Positions 44,601 through 59,252 are shown, numbered from the stretch's first letter. The stretch: DNA of 64,000 nucleotides from Cladophialophora immunda (GCF_000835495.1 NW_015622547.1:4046828-4110827); one strand, 5' to 3'. Translations and numbers: made by a program. Notes: generated by a model from the sequence alone, not told the origin.

Positions 44601-46203
44601 CGTAATGAAGGGATGCTAATCTCGAGGGTCGAGATTATCGGCTTAGTAGTCGAAGTGATAGGCGTATACTAGAATCTCTGATTTTTTTAATCGGCCGTTC
44701 TCAAGACAAGGGAACCTCACTGCCTGAGGTTAGAGGATGAGAAGTATTCTATCGCCCGGTATTAATATGAACGAATATGAGATGTCCACTCCGAAAAACC
44801 GTGAGAATCCACGCCTAGAGGCCAATTTGGTGGAGAACGCTTTAGTGTTTCTCCAGAAGAGCAAGGTTAGCCCTTTATACGCCACGACCTACCTGTGCTA
44901 CGGCCACACGTACTGGGAGATATCTCCGGTCCTTCTTCAAAGATTATAGGCGAAACACTATTCCCCCGTTTTGAATTTCCTCTCCGCTTGAAGGCTCTTG
45001 CCATCGCTGGATCGCCTATACTCTAGCTATGAAATCCCAGGTGGGCCAGTATCAGGCCGTAAGCTACTCATCGCAGCCAGGGATGAGCCTGTGAGAAGCT
45101 TCTCCCACGCAAAAATTCTTGGTAAGAGCGAGAACACCTTTCAAGCACTTTACCTTTCTGGGTAACTGTCCGAAACGGGTATTCAAATCAAATAGGTAAC
45201 ACGCTATCTCCGGAGTGCCCACCCGGTTCTCCTCTTGCAATTTAAGGATACTTGCCTTGCTTACCTCGAACGATATGGGTGTTTGCCCCGTCTGGGTCAA
45301 GGTATCTGAATCAAGTCCGACCCAACGATTACCACACGGCCTTGGCGCCTTCCGCCATCGCTATCTGCGTTCTCTGCCTCCAGGACATTGAATGGCTCAG
45401 ACCAGTAGTCGTTTGAACGGGTTGGTTTGAATTCGAGGCAGGAAACTAGCTGTGGAACCTTAGAGTCCTACCGGGTTGGCTTTCGAATTCTTGTCGCCTG
45501 TTCAAGCCACTTTCCAGATTTAGACCGAATAACCACTTAGAAAGGTAAAGAGACACAATATTTCTACCCAAAAAAGATCAGCACTCGACACTACTCCATC
45601 TGACGTACTCCCATAGAGACCCTCGACCTTGAACTTAGCCTGATTGTGATCGCGATATCTCACAGAGACCACCTCCCGGTACCTAATTCAGATAGCCCAC
45701 GGTACGATACGCCTACTAAATTATGGCAGCTATGGAGAGCTGAGCCTGACGAAGAATCTGATCGATGATACACTAAGTTATGGTTATACTTTTCCATACC
45801 CGGAGCCCGGGAGGAGTCCAGCCTACTTTCAACAGCGACAAGAAATACGGTAGGGCGGCAATGATCTAGGTTGTAGCCTACGTTCCTCAACGATCACAAA
45901 GTGGAGCCTCACCACGCGACTTTCGTCCCTAGAAAGGGGTACATAAGACCCTAGAGCTCCTAAGCCAGTAGGGCACCGGACTCATTCAGTATACGTAGAT
46001 ACGGCGATGGCCTAACGTTATTTCAGTCTAGAGTGACCGTCATTCTATATATAAATAGGGTCTTAGCGCGGAATATAAACTTTTATTCTACGAACTTCTA
46101 TTCCACTAATAAACTATCTTAGACTACTATATTATGAGAGTTTGGAAAGAGTTCTATAACTAGCTAGCAAACTGTTAGAGAACGGCCTTACATACGACCA
46201 GAG
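44601..46203. other. Transition from gene-bearing to RIP-altered DNA
   Basis: No gene is supported. CpA/TpG content falls progressively and TA-rich words appear from about 45.9 kb, before the LTR starts, compatible with mutation spreading out of the retroelement or with an older element relic. Confidence 0.4.
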
Positions 46204-46622
46204 TGTTACGAACCGACCATATGGGAGGCCAAGGGGAAAGACAAGGAGGAAGGTCGACCGAGGAGAACATGTCAGACGCCAGTATCTTAGCAAACATGTT
46301 AGCATAACCCAGCGGGGCAATAGAGTAATATACCTAGATAGGCTCAGAAACATGTTGACATATTTAACATATCTAATAGAGTAACATATTAAATATATAT
46401 CCTAAGTAGTATATAGCTATACTTAGCTATATAGTTCTCCTCGTAGTTAATAATAGTTATATAGAATTAAGTTCCTCACGATCATCTACTATACGTATAG
46501 GTCTACATACTATACACTTAGTTTCCAGTCTTAGCTATAGCGTCCCTCCCTACTATATCACTAAGTAAATTACTATAGGTTTACCTATGAACACCTTACG
46601 TATTATATAGTAGCTCATAATA
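46204..46622 (+). repeat. 5' LTR of the outer chromovirus
   Basis: 419 bp, aligning end to end with 59253-59671 by eye. Differences are mostly transitions in CA/TG contexts. Confidence 0.9.
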
Positions 46623-49609
46623 CATTAACTACCTACTTAGATAGTAGCGGACTTAATAATGATATCTAGTAGCTCTAACCCTAAGTCGCCCGAGCCTAGA
46701 CTCACTTAATAACCTAATACCTCTACTATAAGTATTACTACTTTAACTATTAATAATATGGAGGCCGGAAAGATAAAGGACGACCTTAAGGTTAAATAGT
46801 ACTATAGAGATAGAAGTAAACTTAGTATATATCTTATATAGTTAAAGGTAGTATTTACCTTATAACGTACTAAATACTCCACCTACGTAGAAAAAGTTTT
46901 ATTTATAGGACTCTAGCTCCGTAGGTTAGCGTTCGAGTAGTTTAAACTCATTATAGGGGATTACCTTAGCTCTACACTAGCGTAGTGAAGCCTAGAGATA
47001 AATGAAATCTTTAGAAACTTCTTAGTTTTTGAAGAAAGAATCAGATAGATCTTTAGGATACTAGGAGAGGAATAGTTAATAGCCTAGAGGATCTATTAAC
47101 TTAAGTAGATAGGATCCGCTACGCGATATTACGCTATATTCTAACGCTATGCTTCGAAACTAGATTAGGAAGATAAAGCTTTCGCCTTAGCCTATTATTA
47201 GGGGCTAAAGGATTCAGTTAAAGATAGGATAGGGATAGATTATCCTAACGAGTATAAATCGCTTATTAAACTCTCTATCGAGACTAATAACTAGTTATAT
47301 AAACGCTAGATGGAAAGAAAAGGGACTTTTATAGGGGGTACGACTTATAAGAATAAATAATACTACGGAGAACTAATAGACTTAGATATGATCTAATGCG
47401 GTAGTTCTACTCACTAGAAAGTATGAGGAGGATAACCTAAGGTTAGGAACGATAGGTCTCGTAGATTACTATAGTCAGAGCGAGAGAAACGTAAGAAAAA
47501 CAATCTATACTATGGATATGGAAAATCTAGATATCGTATAAAAAATTATAAGAACGGTCTAACGCTATATATAATAGACGACGATATAGTCGGTTATGAA
47601 GAAATAAAGGCCGATACTTCATAGGGAGCTCAGAAGGTAGCTAATAGCTAGAGTAATATAGCATAGGGAGACTACCTAAGTATGGAATCTCAAAAGGAGA
47701 TAGGTAGATCTAAATAAGATATAAAACCTAAGGAGGAAGCTACCTTAGAAGAACGGGAACGATAAGAAGAATTATAATATTAGCTCTTATTATAGATAGT
47801 ATACTATAACGATAGATATATAACTTACTACTTAGAAAAGATTAAGAGTGGATAGTTTCTAAAACGATAAAGAAGAGTAGTAAGATAAGCTAATAAGCTA
47901 AAGCGTTAGAAAGCATTTAGGGCTAACTATAAGGATACTAATAATGAATAAGGATTCTAGATAATACGTATACTAGAACTAGAAGAACTTACTATATTTA
48001 TCGTGATTAAATATAACGATAAGGAAATAATAATAATCATACCCTACTAGAGATTATTAAAATACTAATATAAAGATAATTACGGACTAAAAGTAGAGTA
48101 CCTCTACCCTATATTTAATCTAAGGTAACTAGCTAATAAACTAGTTTTAATTATAATAGAAATCTACTAGGCTATAGAGGCGGAATATACTGTTCTAGGG
48201 ATGCATTTATATATGGGAAAAGGTGATAAAGCGTTTACAATACTAATTGTACCGCCATAAGAATAGAGCCTTAATATGATAATAGTACTAGAAGGCACTA
48301 GAATAGTATAACTAGTCTATACCTATAAAAGATACTAAGACTACTAGGTGGTCGCGTATATTAGAGAGGCGTAGACTAATATAGGAGAATTATACGACGA
48401 TATCGACCCACTTATAGGTTATTAACTAATATATACACTTTATAACGATTATATAAATAATAACGTTATTATCTAAGAACTAAATGAGAACCTTATACTA
48501 GGGGAGGATACTATATACCGATAGTATATAGTACTAGAAAGTGATAAGTATAATGTTGAGATTACTACTAACTTCTAGAAGGTAGATAACTACGAAACTA
48601 AGTATTACCTTAATATACTATACTAATACGTAGTTTATAACCCTTTTAGGTTACTATAGTTATTACTTAAGAAAATCAATATAAAATAATATTAAGACTA
48701 AGAGTGCGAACATAAAGAAGAGATATATATCTATTAACTAGTAGAACTAGTAATAGTTAAAATAAGACTTCTGGAGGGGACTATAAAGAGAATTATTACT
48801 AAAAGAAACAAACTTAAAGAAGTATAGTAAGAAAAAGGAGTTATTCTTAAGCTAATTCTATCGATATTAGGACCCTTAAGGAATAGAAAGGTAATTAACG
48901 AACGCGAAGATCTAGACTATTACTATAAAAGACTTTTATACGAAGATAAAGACTACTAATAGTAATACGGAGATCATTTACACTACTAGAACGTCAATCT
49001 AAGATAGCCTATATACTAATACTTAGAGGAGTCTACGCTAACCTTATAGAGATAGGCTAAATATGCGATAAATAAGAATACTAATAGAGGAGAGAATTAT
49101 ACCTATATTACTAAGAAGGTATACTAAACATAATGTTTACTAATAGTAATGACGGTGGAGGAGATCCATATAGGCTATTTATTATTGAAGAAATAGTCGA
49201 TAATAGAGTAGACGGAGATTTTATAGTGGATAATTTCTACTATCTAAATAAGGAAAAGTATGACATAAAGATAAAGTATCGATATGTCTATAATATTAAC
49301 CTAGACGTCGAAAATGTCCTAGTATACCCCGAGATATTTGAGATGTTAGAGGAGTGTTTCAACACTAAGTACTAATAGGATAGAGAGCGATATATATACT
49401 AACTAAAAAACTTATAAGTGATAACTTAATAAGGTAGAGGAGTCATAATAATAACCTAAGGGTTAGAAAGCCTTAGGAGTTGAGAGAAATAACTATATTA
49501 GATAATCGTTACGTAGCCCTTATAGTAGAATTAGCGAATATTTAGATTACTATCATAATTAACTTAGGAGCTAACCGGAGCTATATAAGTACGACTATAG
49601 TTAGGAAAC

Positions 49610-50025
49610 TATGATAGGTTGAACCCAGGAGAAGGCTCGGTTCTGGCGAACCAGCGCCAAGACCAACGCTAGGAAATACTGCCTCCTAATTAGTTAAGAT
49701 TTGCCTATATAATGTATAGGCGAAATACTACCTCCTGATTAGTTAAGACACATACGGTATAAGGGATATAAAGTCCTGATAGCTAAGACACTATACGTAA
49801 GGGAAGGTAAGGAGTTAGAATAAGTACGTAAGGGAAGGTAAGGAGCTAGAATAAGTACGTAAGGAAAGGAGTAAGGAGATGAGGATAATAGTTACCTCCT
49901 TACGGCGCGTTGAAGGATATAAGGAGAAAGGAAGGATAGTCATTCCTTCCTTCTCTCTCCTCAGATTTATCCTCCTTATTATTAGGTTAGCTAGCTAGTT
50001 ATAGAACTCTTTCTAAACCCTTATA
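49610..50025 (+). repeat. 5' LTR of the inner chromovirus
   Basis: 416 bp, matching 54766-55181 across its length. Contains a direct internal repeat, GTACGTAAGGGAAGGTAAGG, in both copies. Confidence 0.9.
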
Positions 50026-53000
50026 TTAGGATAAATCTCCTATTTCTCGTACCTCCCTCGTACGTATCGATAATAGAAATGGATTTATCGTCTACATTAG
50101 GTCTAACTCCACCCCTGGAGTAGGTAGCGTAGTTATATCAGATAGTTCAGATATAGAACTAGTGAATAGAAGGTCTAGAGTAGCTACTCTAGAACTAGTA
50201 GAATGGCGGTAGTACCTCTACTCCTAAGTTAATATCATAGGAGAATAGTAACGTACGGGAACTAATGGTCGTACGTAAATTATTAGATTAGAAATATCGG
50301 AAACTCCCTGAACTCCCTGAGTTTAGCGGAAAGCGGATAGAATTTCGACTATAGCTTACGTAGGTAAAGGCGAAGCTTAGTATCAATAAGGATAAGAATA
50401 CTGAGATTGTACGATTTTAGTATGTATATAGTAGACTACGAGGAGAAGCCCTTACGTAAGTTAGCGCCTAGGTAGACATAGTCACTTTAATAGACTAGAT
50501 AACGGTTTAAGGTCTTTTTACGTAACTATAGGCGGCGTATAAAGACTACGAAGCCGCTAAGCGAGTATCTCGGAAACTTAGCTTTATGTAGTAAGGGATA
50601 AAGATATTTAGTACGTTCCTCACTAAATTTGACCGTATAATACTAGACGCTAGTAGTCTTAGCTGGGATAACTAGGTTAAGAAGACCTTCCTAGCTAACT
50701 ATCTATTATACGAGCTATAGAATACGATTATAGTAACCCCTATCCTTAGGTCCTATAAGGAGTACTATACGTTACTTTATACCGTTAGTACTAACTTAGA
50801 GAACCTCTAACGAAAGAAGGGACGGGATAAGCCCTATGCGATAAAGGGCTCGTTAACGCTGATTGAGGTTACTCTAGCGGAAGATATAATGGAGTGGGAG
50901 CTGTCGGACGCTACTACTATAGCCGTCGTACGTACGTAGCGTACTTAATAGGTGTCTAAGGAAATATTAGATAAGCAAAAGGAAGTAGGACGCTATCTTC
51001 GATATGGATCAGGAGAACACTTTATACGCTAATGCTCCCTACTCCTAGTAATATGTCCTTAAGCAGGACGTATAGTAACTACGACTATAACTATAGAAGA
51101 AGAGGGTGAAGAGGATCTGAAAAACGAGTAGCTCCTAATAAAAGTCGCCATTAGGAGTATACGAAGATTTAGGAAGCCTAGCGAGGATTTCGAGACTCGA
51201 TAGATGAGTTACCTTTCTTAGTACCTTTAATAGTGAATAAAGAGTATTCTATATCTATACTTATGGATTCTAAGTGTTCGTTATACGGCCTTATTAATAC
51301 TCGTTTTACTTCTCGATAGAATCTTTAGCGTATATAGATTCCCCCTCGACCTATTATAGGATTTAACGAATTAACGAACTTATTAATCTTAGAAATGGCT
51401 AAATTAGAGATTAATATTAACGGATATAAGGAAACTACCTTCCTATATATCGTCCTAAGCTTAGCCTCGTACAATATTATATTAGGACTTCCTTAGATAA
51501 AACGGAATAATGTACGGCTTTACCTAAAGGAGTCCTACCTATATCTAGGACTATAGAGAATACGCGTATAAAACGAATTAAAGGTAACCTCCCTAAAGGT
51601 CGACTATAGCCTTATAAGCGTAGTAGCTTTCTCTCTACTTACATAACGATAATATAAGTAGAAGGGTATATAAGTATTCGCTACTAGTCTAGCTAATATT
51701 AATAAAGCCCTAGCGGTCAAAAAGATAATAGACCCCCGTACGAAGCTACCGGAATACCTACACCCCTTCCTTAACGTGTTTAATAGGACGATAGTGGATA
51801 AACTACCGCCGCTCTAAGGGAAGGGGGTGGACTATATAATAGACCTCGTATAGGACGATAGGAGGACCCCTAAAGTACCTTAGGGCCTACTATATAGTAT
51901 ATTAAGAGAAGAACTACTTATTCTACGGAAGATACTTATAGAGCTACTTAATAAGGGGTTTATCCAGATAAGTAACTCGCTAGCGGTAGCGCCCGTCCTC
52001 TTCGTACGGAAGCTAGGGGGAGGACTACGATTCTATATAGACTACCGTAGATTGAATAAGATTATAAGGAAGGATCGGTACCCTCTATCGTTAATCTACG
52101 AAATACTATAGAATATTGGATAAGCTAAATAGTATATAAAGCTTAATGTTATCGCGGTATTCCACTAGATTTACATTATAGAAGGAGATAAATAGAAGAC
52201 GGTATTCTATACGAGATACGGACTATACGAATAGCTTATTACCCCTTTTAGATTAGCGAACGCGCCTAGTATATTCCAGAAATACATCAATTAGACCTTA
52301 TACGACTATCTCGACGTCTTCTACTTAGCCTATATTAACGATATCCTAATCTATTTATATAGGTTATTAGAAGAGCACCGGAGTTATATCCGGAAGGTCC
52401 TTAAACGCCTATATAAGGTAGGACTACGGATTAATATCGATAAGTATGAATTCAAGGTCAAGTCGACGAAATACCTAGGGTTCATTATTAAAGTAGAGAA
52501 AGGCGTATAAATAGATCCGGAGAAGGTAAAGGCGATCCTTAACTAGAAAGCTCCTAAATCGGTGAAGGGGGTATAAAGCTTTATTAGATTTACGAACTTC
52601 TATAGGAAGTTTATACAAGACTTCTCTAAGATCATACTTCCTATTATGACTCTTATACGGAAGGATACGACGTTTCAATAGATAACGGAGGCGGACTAAG
52701 CCTTCGTACGACTAAAAAGAATATTTACAACGACCCTAATATTAATCCTATTCGATCATAAGAGAGAGACTATTATAGAAGTCGACGCGTTGAAATAGTG
52801 TGTTAGGGGGACGCTCTTCTAAGTTGACGATAAGGGAGTTATATACCCCTATATCTTCTTCTTAAAGAAGAATTACCCGGCTAAATATAACTACGAGATC
52901 TACGATAAGGAAATACTCGCTATTATATAATGCCTAGAGGAATAGGATGCCGAACTACGGAGCGTTAAGAAATTCGAGATTCAGTCCGACTATAAGAACC

Positions 53001-54765
53001 TCAAATACTTTATGTCCGTATAAAAACTCACTAAGAGATAAATACATTAGTCCCTTATCCTATCGAGATATAACTTTACGATCTCGTACGTCTCTAGAAG
53101 GCAAAATATTCGAGTGGACGCCCTCTCCTAGAGGGAGTAGGATATACCTTAGGACTAAGAGGATAAAAGACTTCAGTATCGTATAGCGCACCTTATTAAG
53201 CCAGAGATACTAGATAGAACGGGATCTAAGGCGCTATAAGTGAATACGATATTGACAGAAGGACCGTCGATTAAAGAACAATAGAGATCAGCTTAATAGA
53301 ACGACTAGATATATCGGGAGACTATTAAGTCTATATAAAGAGGGGCCCGTACGTTCCCCTCTAGCCTAGGTCTAAAAGTATCAATTATAGAATATACCCT
53401 TAACGAGGAAGGGTAACTACTATTTCGGGGACGGCGCTAGGTGCCGGAATCGGAGGCTCTCCGTACGGTAATTATTCAATAGGTACATAACTTGAAGGTC
53501 ACTAGTTACCTAGGTCGAGAAGGGACGGCGGCCTTAATAGTAAGGCAGTTCTTCTAGCTAAATATGCTATAAGATATTCGAAGGTTTATACGGAACTACG
53601 ACATCTATAGACGGATAAAGGCCTAGAAGGAACGGAAATAGGGGTTTCTAAAGCCTCTCCTAATCCCTAATTAACTATAGAAGGAAGTATTAGTCGATTT
53701 CATTACGGAACTCCTAGAAAGTTAGGGCTATACGAACCTAATGGTTATCATAGATCGACTAGGGAAAGGAGTCTTACTCGAACCGTTACATACGATTAAG
53801 TTAAAAGACGTAGTAGGAGTCTTCCTACGGACGTTCTATCGGTAATATAGACTACTATCGATAATTATGTCAGATCACGGCCCCTAATTCGTAAGTATAC
53901 TATGGAAAAGGATCTATTAACTCTTAGGTATTATATAGTGACTATCTATAGCTTACCACCCGGAGACAGACGGATCTACTAAGCGAATAAACTAAACGGT
54001 CGAAACGTACCTTTATACGTTTATAAATAGAAAATAGGATAACTAGGTAGAACTCCTACTTATAGCGGAACTAGCAATTAATAATCGCGACGTATACTCT
54101 ATAGGAGTGAGCCCGTTCTTCCTACTATACGGATATCATATTGAGCTACTTTAGATGTAAGAACCCCCCCGTACGGCGGAGACTCCTCGAGAACCTATAT
54201 AATAAGTAGACTTCATCGTACGGCGACTCTAAGAGGCGAGAGAATAAGCGTAGTCTTTAATAGCTATCGCGTAGTAGGAGTAGGAGGAGAGAACGAATTA
54301 AACGCGATAATAGGCACCGTAATTCTAAGTTAGCGATAAGGTATAGCTTAACTTAAGAAACGTACGAATAACGTATACTAGTAAGAAACTAGACTAGAAG
54401 AATACGAAGTATACCGTTACGGAGGTAGTAGGATCTTATAGCTACTGCCTGAATACCCCGCTAGGTATTCATAATATCTTCCACTCAGACCTCCTTTATA
54501 CGGCCTTAATAGACCCTCTCGACTCGTAGAGAATAGACGATAACTAGCCTACGCCGATAATAGTTAGAGACGATGAAGAATACGAGGTGGAGGCGATCCT
54601 AGAAGATAGGGTTGTATAAAGAGGAAGAGGATCCTAGAAGTAATACCTAGTGAAATAGACTGGATACGCCGAACTAATGTAGGAACCGGCTGACGCGCTA
54701 TAAGACTCCGCCGCGCTAGATACGTATAAGGCTTCCTAGGTAAGTATAGAAGGAGGGGGGGGTGA

Positions 54766-55181
54766 TGTGATAGGTTGAACCTAGGAGAAGGCTCGGTTCT
54801 GGCGAACTAGCGCTAAGACTAACGTTAGGAAATACTACCTCCTAATTAGTCAAGATTTACCTATATAATGTATAGGCGAAATGCTACCTCCTAATTAGTT
54901 AAGACGCATACGGTATAAGGGATATAAAGTCCTAATAGCTAAGATACCGTACGTAAGGGAAGGTAAGGAGTTAGAATAAGTACGTAAGGGAAGGTAAGGA
55001 GCTGGAATAAGTACGTAAGGAAAGGAGTAAGGAGGTGAGGATAATAGTTACCTCCTTATAGCGCGTTAGAGGATATAAGGAGAAAGGAAGGATAGCTATT
55101 CCTTCCTTCTCTCTCCTCAGATTTATCCTCCTTATTACTAGGTTAGCTAGCTAGTTGTAGAACTCTTTCTAAACCCTCACA
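54766..55181 (+). repeat. 3' LTR of the inner chromovirus
   Basis: The less altered copy: it keeps TGTGATAGG at the start and CCTCACA at the end, where the 5' copy reads TATGATAGG and CCTTATA. Confidence 0.9.
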
Positions 55182-58100
55182 GAAACTATATGAATATAAA
55201 GTAAAGAAAAGACTTTTATACCCCTTAAAGATAGTAGATAGATAACTATTAAGATAGGTAACGATAGAAATGAAAAACGTTCCGTTAATGATTACGAAAT
55301 ATGAGGAAATAATAAACCTAGATATAATAGATATCCTAGGATATAACGTGATTTTAGGAATAGACTAACTTTAAAGATATAACCTAACTATTAACTAGTA
55401 AACGAGGATAGTAACATTTACGAAATATAGTATCGTATAAAGGGAGGACTAATTATCCTTAAAGGCTCTAAAAAGAACGATTTTAGTATAACTAATGGAA
55501 CGTATATTAATTAGCTCTAGTATTAGGGAGATACTACCGGAATATAAAGACTTTAAAGACCTCGCTAAAGAAAGAGAAGGTAACGTAGCCTTACTAGAAT
55601 ATAAACTATAGGATTATGAGATACTCTTAGAAGAAGAAAATAATCTAGAATACTATATATAACTAATTCTAATATCTAAAAAAGAAGAGGACTTCCTTAA
55701 AGAGTATATTAATAAATACTTTATAAAAGAGTTTATTAGACCTTTAAAGTCAAAAGTAACTTATATAGTACTCTTTATACTAAAAAAGGATAGGGGATTA
55801 AGACTATATATTAACTATAGACGCCTTAACGTAATAATAAAGAAAAATCGATATCTAATACTAAGAATTAATAAATTATAGGACTAACTCTTAAGAGCTA
55901 AATAGTTCTTAGTAATTAACGTTAGAGATACCTACTATAGGGTAAGGATAAAGGAAGGAGAAGAGTAGAAGACGGCGTTTAGGACTAGATAGGGCCTATA
56001 TAAGTATCAGATAATGCCCTTCGGACTAACTAATGCACTAGCTACCTTCTAAGAACTTATTAATAACACCCTAAGGGAATACTTAGATAAGTTTATTATC
56101 GCCTACTTAGATAATATCCTTATATTTTCCAAAATATACGATAAGTATATCTAATACGTATAGAAAGTCCTATAAGTACTGAGAGAAAAGGACTTACTAA
56201 TTAAATTAAGTAAATATGAATTCTATATATATACGATAGTATTCCTAGGCTATATCGTATTATTATAAGGACTAGCGCTAAACCCTAATAAAGTTTAGAC
56301 TATTAATAACTAGTCTATACTAATAAGTATAAAAGAAGTATAATAGTTCTTAGGTCTTATTAACTACTATAGGAGGTTTATCTAAGGATTTTTGAGAATC
56401 GTAGTACTCCTAATAAATTTAATAAAGAAAGACTATATCTTCAACTAGGACGATAAATATAAATACGCCTTTAAGAGACTAAAGGGATAGATAACCTCTA
56501 TACCTATCCTTATATTATTTAATCTAGAAAAAGAGTTAATACTTAAAACTAATATATTAGACGAGATAATAGGGATATATCTTATATAGAAAGATAAGAA
56601 TAGCCGATTATAACCTATAGCTTACTACTTAAGATGAATAACTTAACTAGAATTAAACTATAATATCTATAATAAAGAATTACTCGCTATTATAGAAGTA
56701 TTATAATAATGGAGAGTATATCTAGAAGGGGTAAAGTATCTAGTATAGATATTCACTAACTATAAGAACCTTACTTACTAGATAACGATAAAGGATCTAA
56801 ATAGACGATAAGTGAGATAGGTAGAAACTTTAGTAAGATACGACTTTAGAATCTACTATATTAAAGGAACTGAAAATGATTAAGTAGATACATTAAGTAG
56901 AAGACTAGACTATATAGGGGTAGTAGGACCTAAACCTAATACGTTACTTAAGACTAATAAGTAGATACTATAATATAGAGGATATAACTATAATTTAGTA
57001 ATTATAGATATAGAGCTAACTAAAGAGTAAAAACGGGATATTATAAAAGAAAGATATAATAGCTAACTTATAGAGTACCCTAGAATTATAAAAACGATTA
57101 AGTTAATTATAAGAGACTTTACATAGAAAGGACTTAGAAAAGATATCGAAGAATACATTAGAAAATGCGATATCTATAAGAAAATAAAGAAAGAACGATA
57201 TAGACTATATAGGTTACTTATAGTACTATAAATACTAAATAGACTATAGGACTCTATTATAATTAACTTTATTATAAAACTACTAATATCTTAAGAACCC
57301 CTTACGAGTAAAGAGTATAATAATATTATAATAGTTATCGAAAGACTAACGAAATACGTATATATACTACTATTTACTAAAAAGGTAATAGTAAGAGATT
57401 TAGCCTACTTATTCGTTAGAATAGTTATATTATAATACGAGATACTAAATAAGATAATCTTAGATAGAGATAAACTATTTATATTATAGTTTTAGTAATC
57501 CTTAATAGATCTCTTAGGGACGGATATAAAGTTATTAATAGTATACTACCTATAGATAGATGATTAAATAGAAAGAATAAACTAAATACTAGAATAATAT
57601 TTACGATACTACGTTAACTATTAGTAAGATAATTAGGTATAACTACTACTAATAGTATAAATAGTATTTAATAATAGTACCGCCGTAATAGGAATATCAC
57701 TATTTTACGTAACTTATAGATACTATCTAAATATATTTAAGATACTAAAATTTAAGAAACTAATATTAGAAGAAGTAAGGATTAAGGTTAATAAGATAAA
57801 AGAGCTACATAATATAATGTAAAAGGAATTATAAAAAATATCAGAAAAAATAGTAAAAAGAGAAAATAAAAGAAGATCTAAGGGATTAGACCTTAAAGAG
57901 GAAGGGATAATCTATATAAGAAGAAAAAATATCAAAATAAAACGACTAAGCGATAAACTAGATTATACTAAAATTAGACTATATCGTATTAAAAAGAAAC
58001 TAGAACTAATTATATACGAACTAGATCTCCTAAAGATACTAGAAATATACTTAGTATTCTATAAATCTCTACTAGAACTATATAAGGATCTAAATGCGAA

Positions 58101-59252
58101 ACTAGGACTAGTAGAGATTAATAAGGAAATAGGAGAACTAAAGTATAAGATTAAGAGATTAGTTAACTTTAGCCCTAGATTAGAAGCTATTAAGTACGTC
58201 GATATATATCTAGTTAAGTAGTTAGGATACGATAATTTAGAGAACACTTAGGAATATAGCGATAACTTACTATCTAGAGTAAAGAAGGAATACTATTAAA
58301 GGATAGGTACGCGACCTATTATTCTAAAAGAACTAAAATCAGAAAATAAGACTAATACTAAACGCTAGTAAGGAATAACTAATGTAGGACTCTACGGGAT
58401 GTAAGAAATAAAGCTAGAAAAGATATTAGCCTATTAAGGGTTTCTAATACTAACGTAATATCTAGTACATTAGTTAATAATGGAACCTAATACCTAGGAA
58501 CTAAGGGAAAACGTACCTAAGACGCTTATTATTAAATACTACTAGTACTACATTAGATTATCTAGAATTGAGCCTAGAGACCGGGATAAAGAATAATAGT
58601 ACTAAAGAATTATTAACTAGATAACTTAGAGAGCTATCCTATATTCCTAAACTTAGGAAAAGAGAGGGATAGATCAGAAAAAATAACTACATCAAAAGCT
58701 AGATTATCCTAGATAAAGGGATCTATATCTATTACCGCTATATCCGTATTATCACTATCATTAAGTAAACCTAAGGCTACCGCCTCACGATCCGCTATAT
58801 CCTCCTAACGCTTCGTTAGGATATCTACTCTTTTATTTATATTAGCAATACGCTACTAAGTTTCTAATAATTACTTAGCTAAGGCTAATATTAAATTTTA
58901 AGCCTCCTAACCTTACTAAATTAACTCCTACTTCTTATTTTTAAGTCAATTAAACTTAGCCTTAGAAAAGTGACTATAATAGGTTATATTCTTTTTAGTA
59001 TAAGGACTATACTTCGAATAACTATAACGAATAATATAGATAGAGTGCGATTTAGTATACTCTAGGTAGGGATTAGGAGCGTAAGAGCTGAGCTTTATAA
59101 TAGTATTACCTAAGTTACGGTATTATTAGGATCGAGAGGGTTTCGGAACCTTTAGTATAATTAGCTATAAGGAAGAAGTAAAAGGTAGAAGGGAAGGGAT
59201 ATACTTACCTTAAGTACGTTAGGAGTAATATATACGTTAAAGGAGGGGGAGA

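Larger units (their letters stand above)
49610..55181 (+). mobile_element. Inner Ty3/gypsy chromovirus LTR retrotransposon, nested in the outer one
   Basis: 5572 bp with 416-bp LTRs at 49610-50025 and 54766-55181, termini TGTGA..TCACA, flanked by a perfect 5-bp duplication GAAAC (49605-49609 and 55182-55186). A purine tract with a G8 run precedes the 3' LTR. The broken translation shows a gag zinc knuckle near 51.0 kb (GSGEHFIR with Cys positions turned to Tyr), reverse transcriptase at about 52.02-52.50 kb ([26 protein letters not shown]), and a C-terminal chromodomain near 54.55-54.73 kb (DEEYEVEAILEDR). Domain order and same-strand orientation match a chromovirus. Stops arise chiefly at former Gln, Trp and Cys codons, the RIP signature. 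It interrupts the protease-coding part of the outer element. Confidence 0.92.

Noticed and set aside
45064..45300. A 78-codon minus-strand frame
   Set aside because: No domain, and located in the composition-transition zone before the LTR element.
49133..49375. An 80-codon open frame in the outer retroelement as a separate gene
   Set aside because: It has the composition of RIP-mutated pol/gag sequence and lies in the element's coding order; it is a chance open stretch.
52475..53186. Two open frames of 67 and 79 codons inside the inner retroelement
   Set aside because: Off-frame or antisense to the reverse transcriptase/RNase H region of the element.
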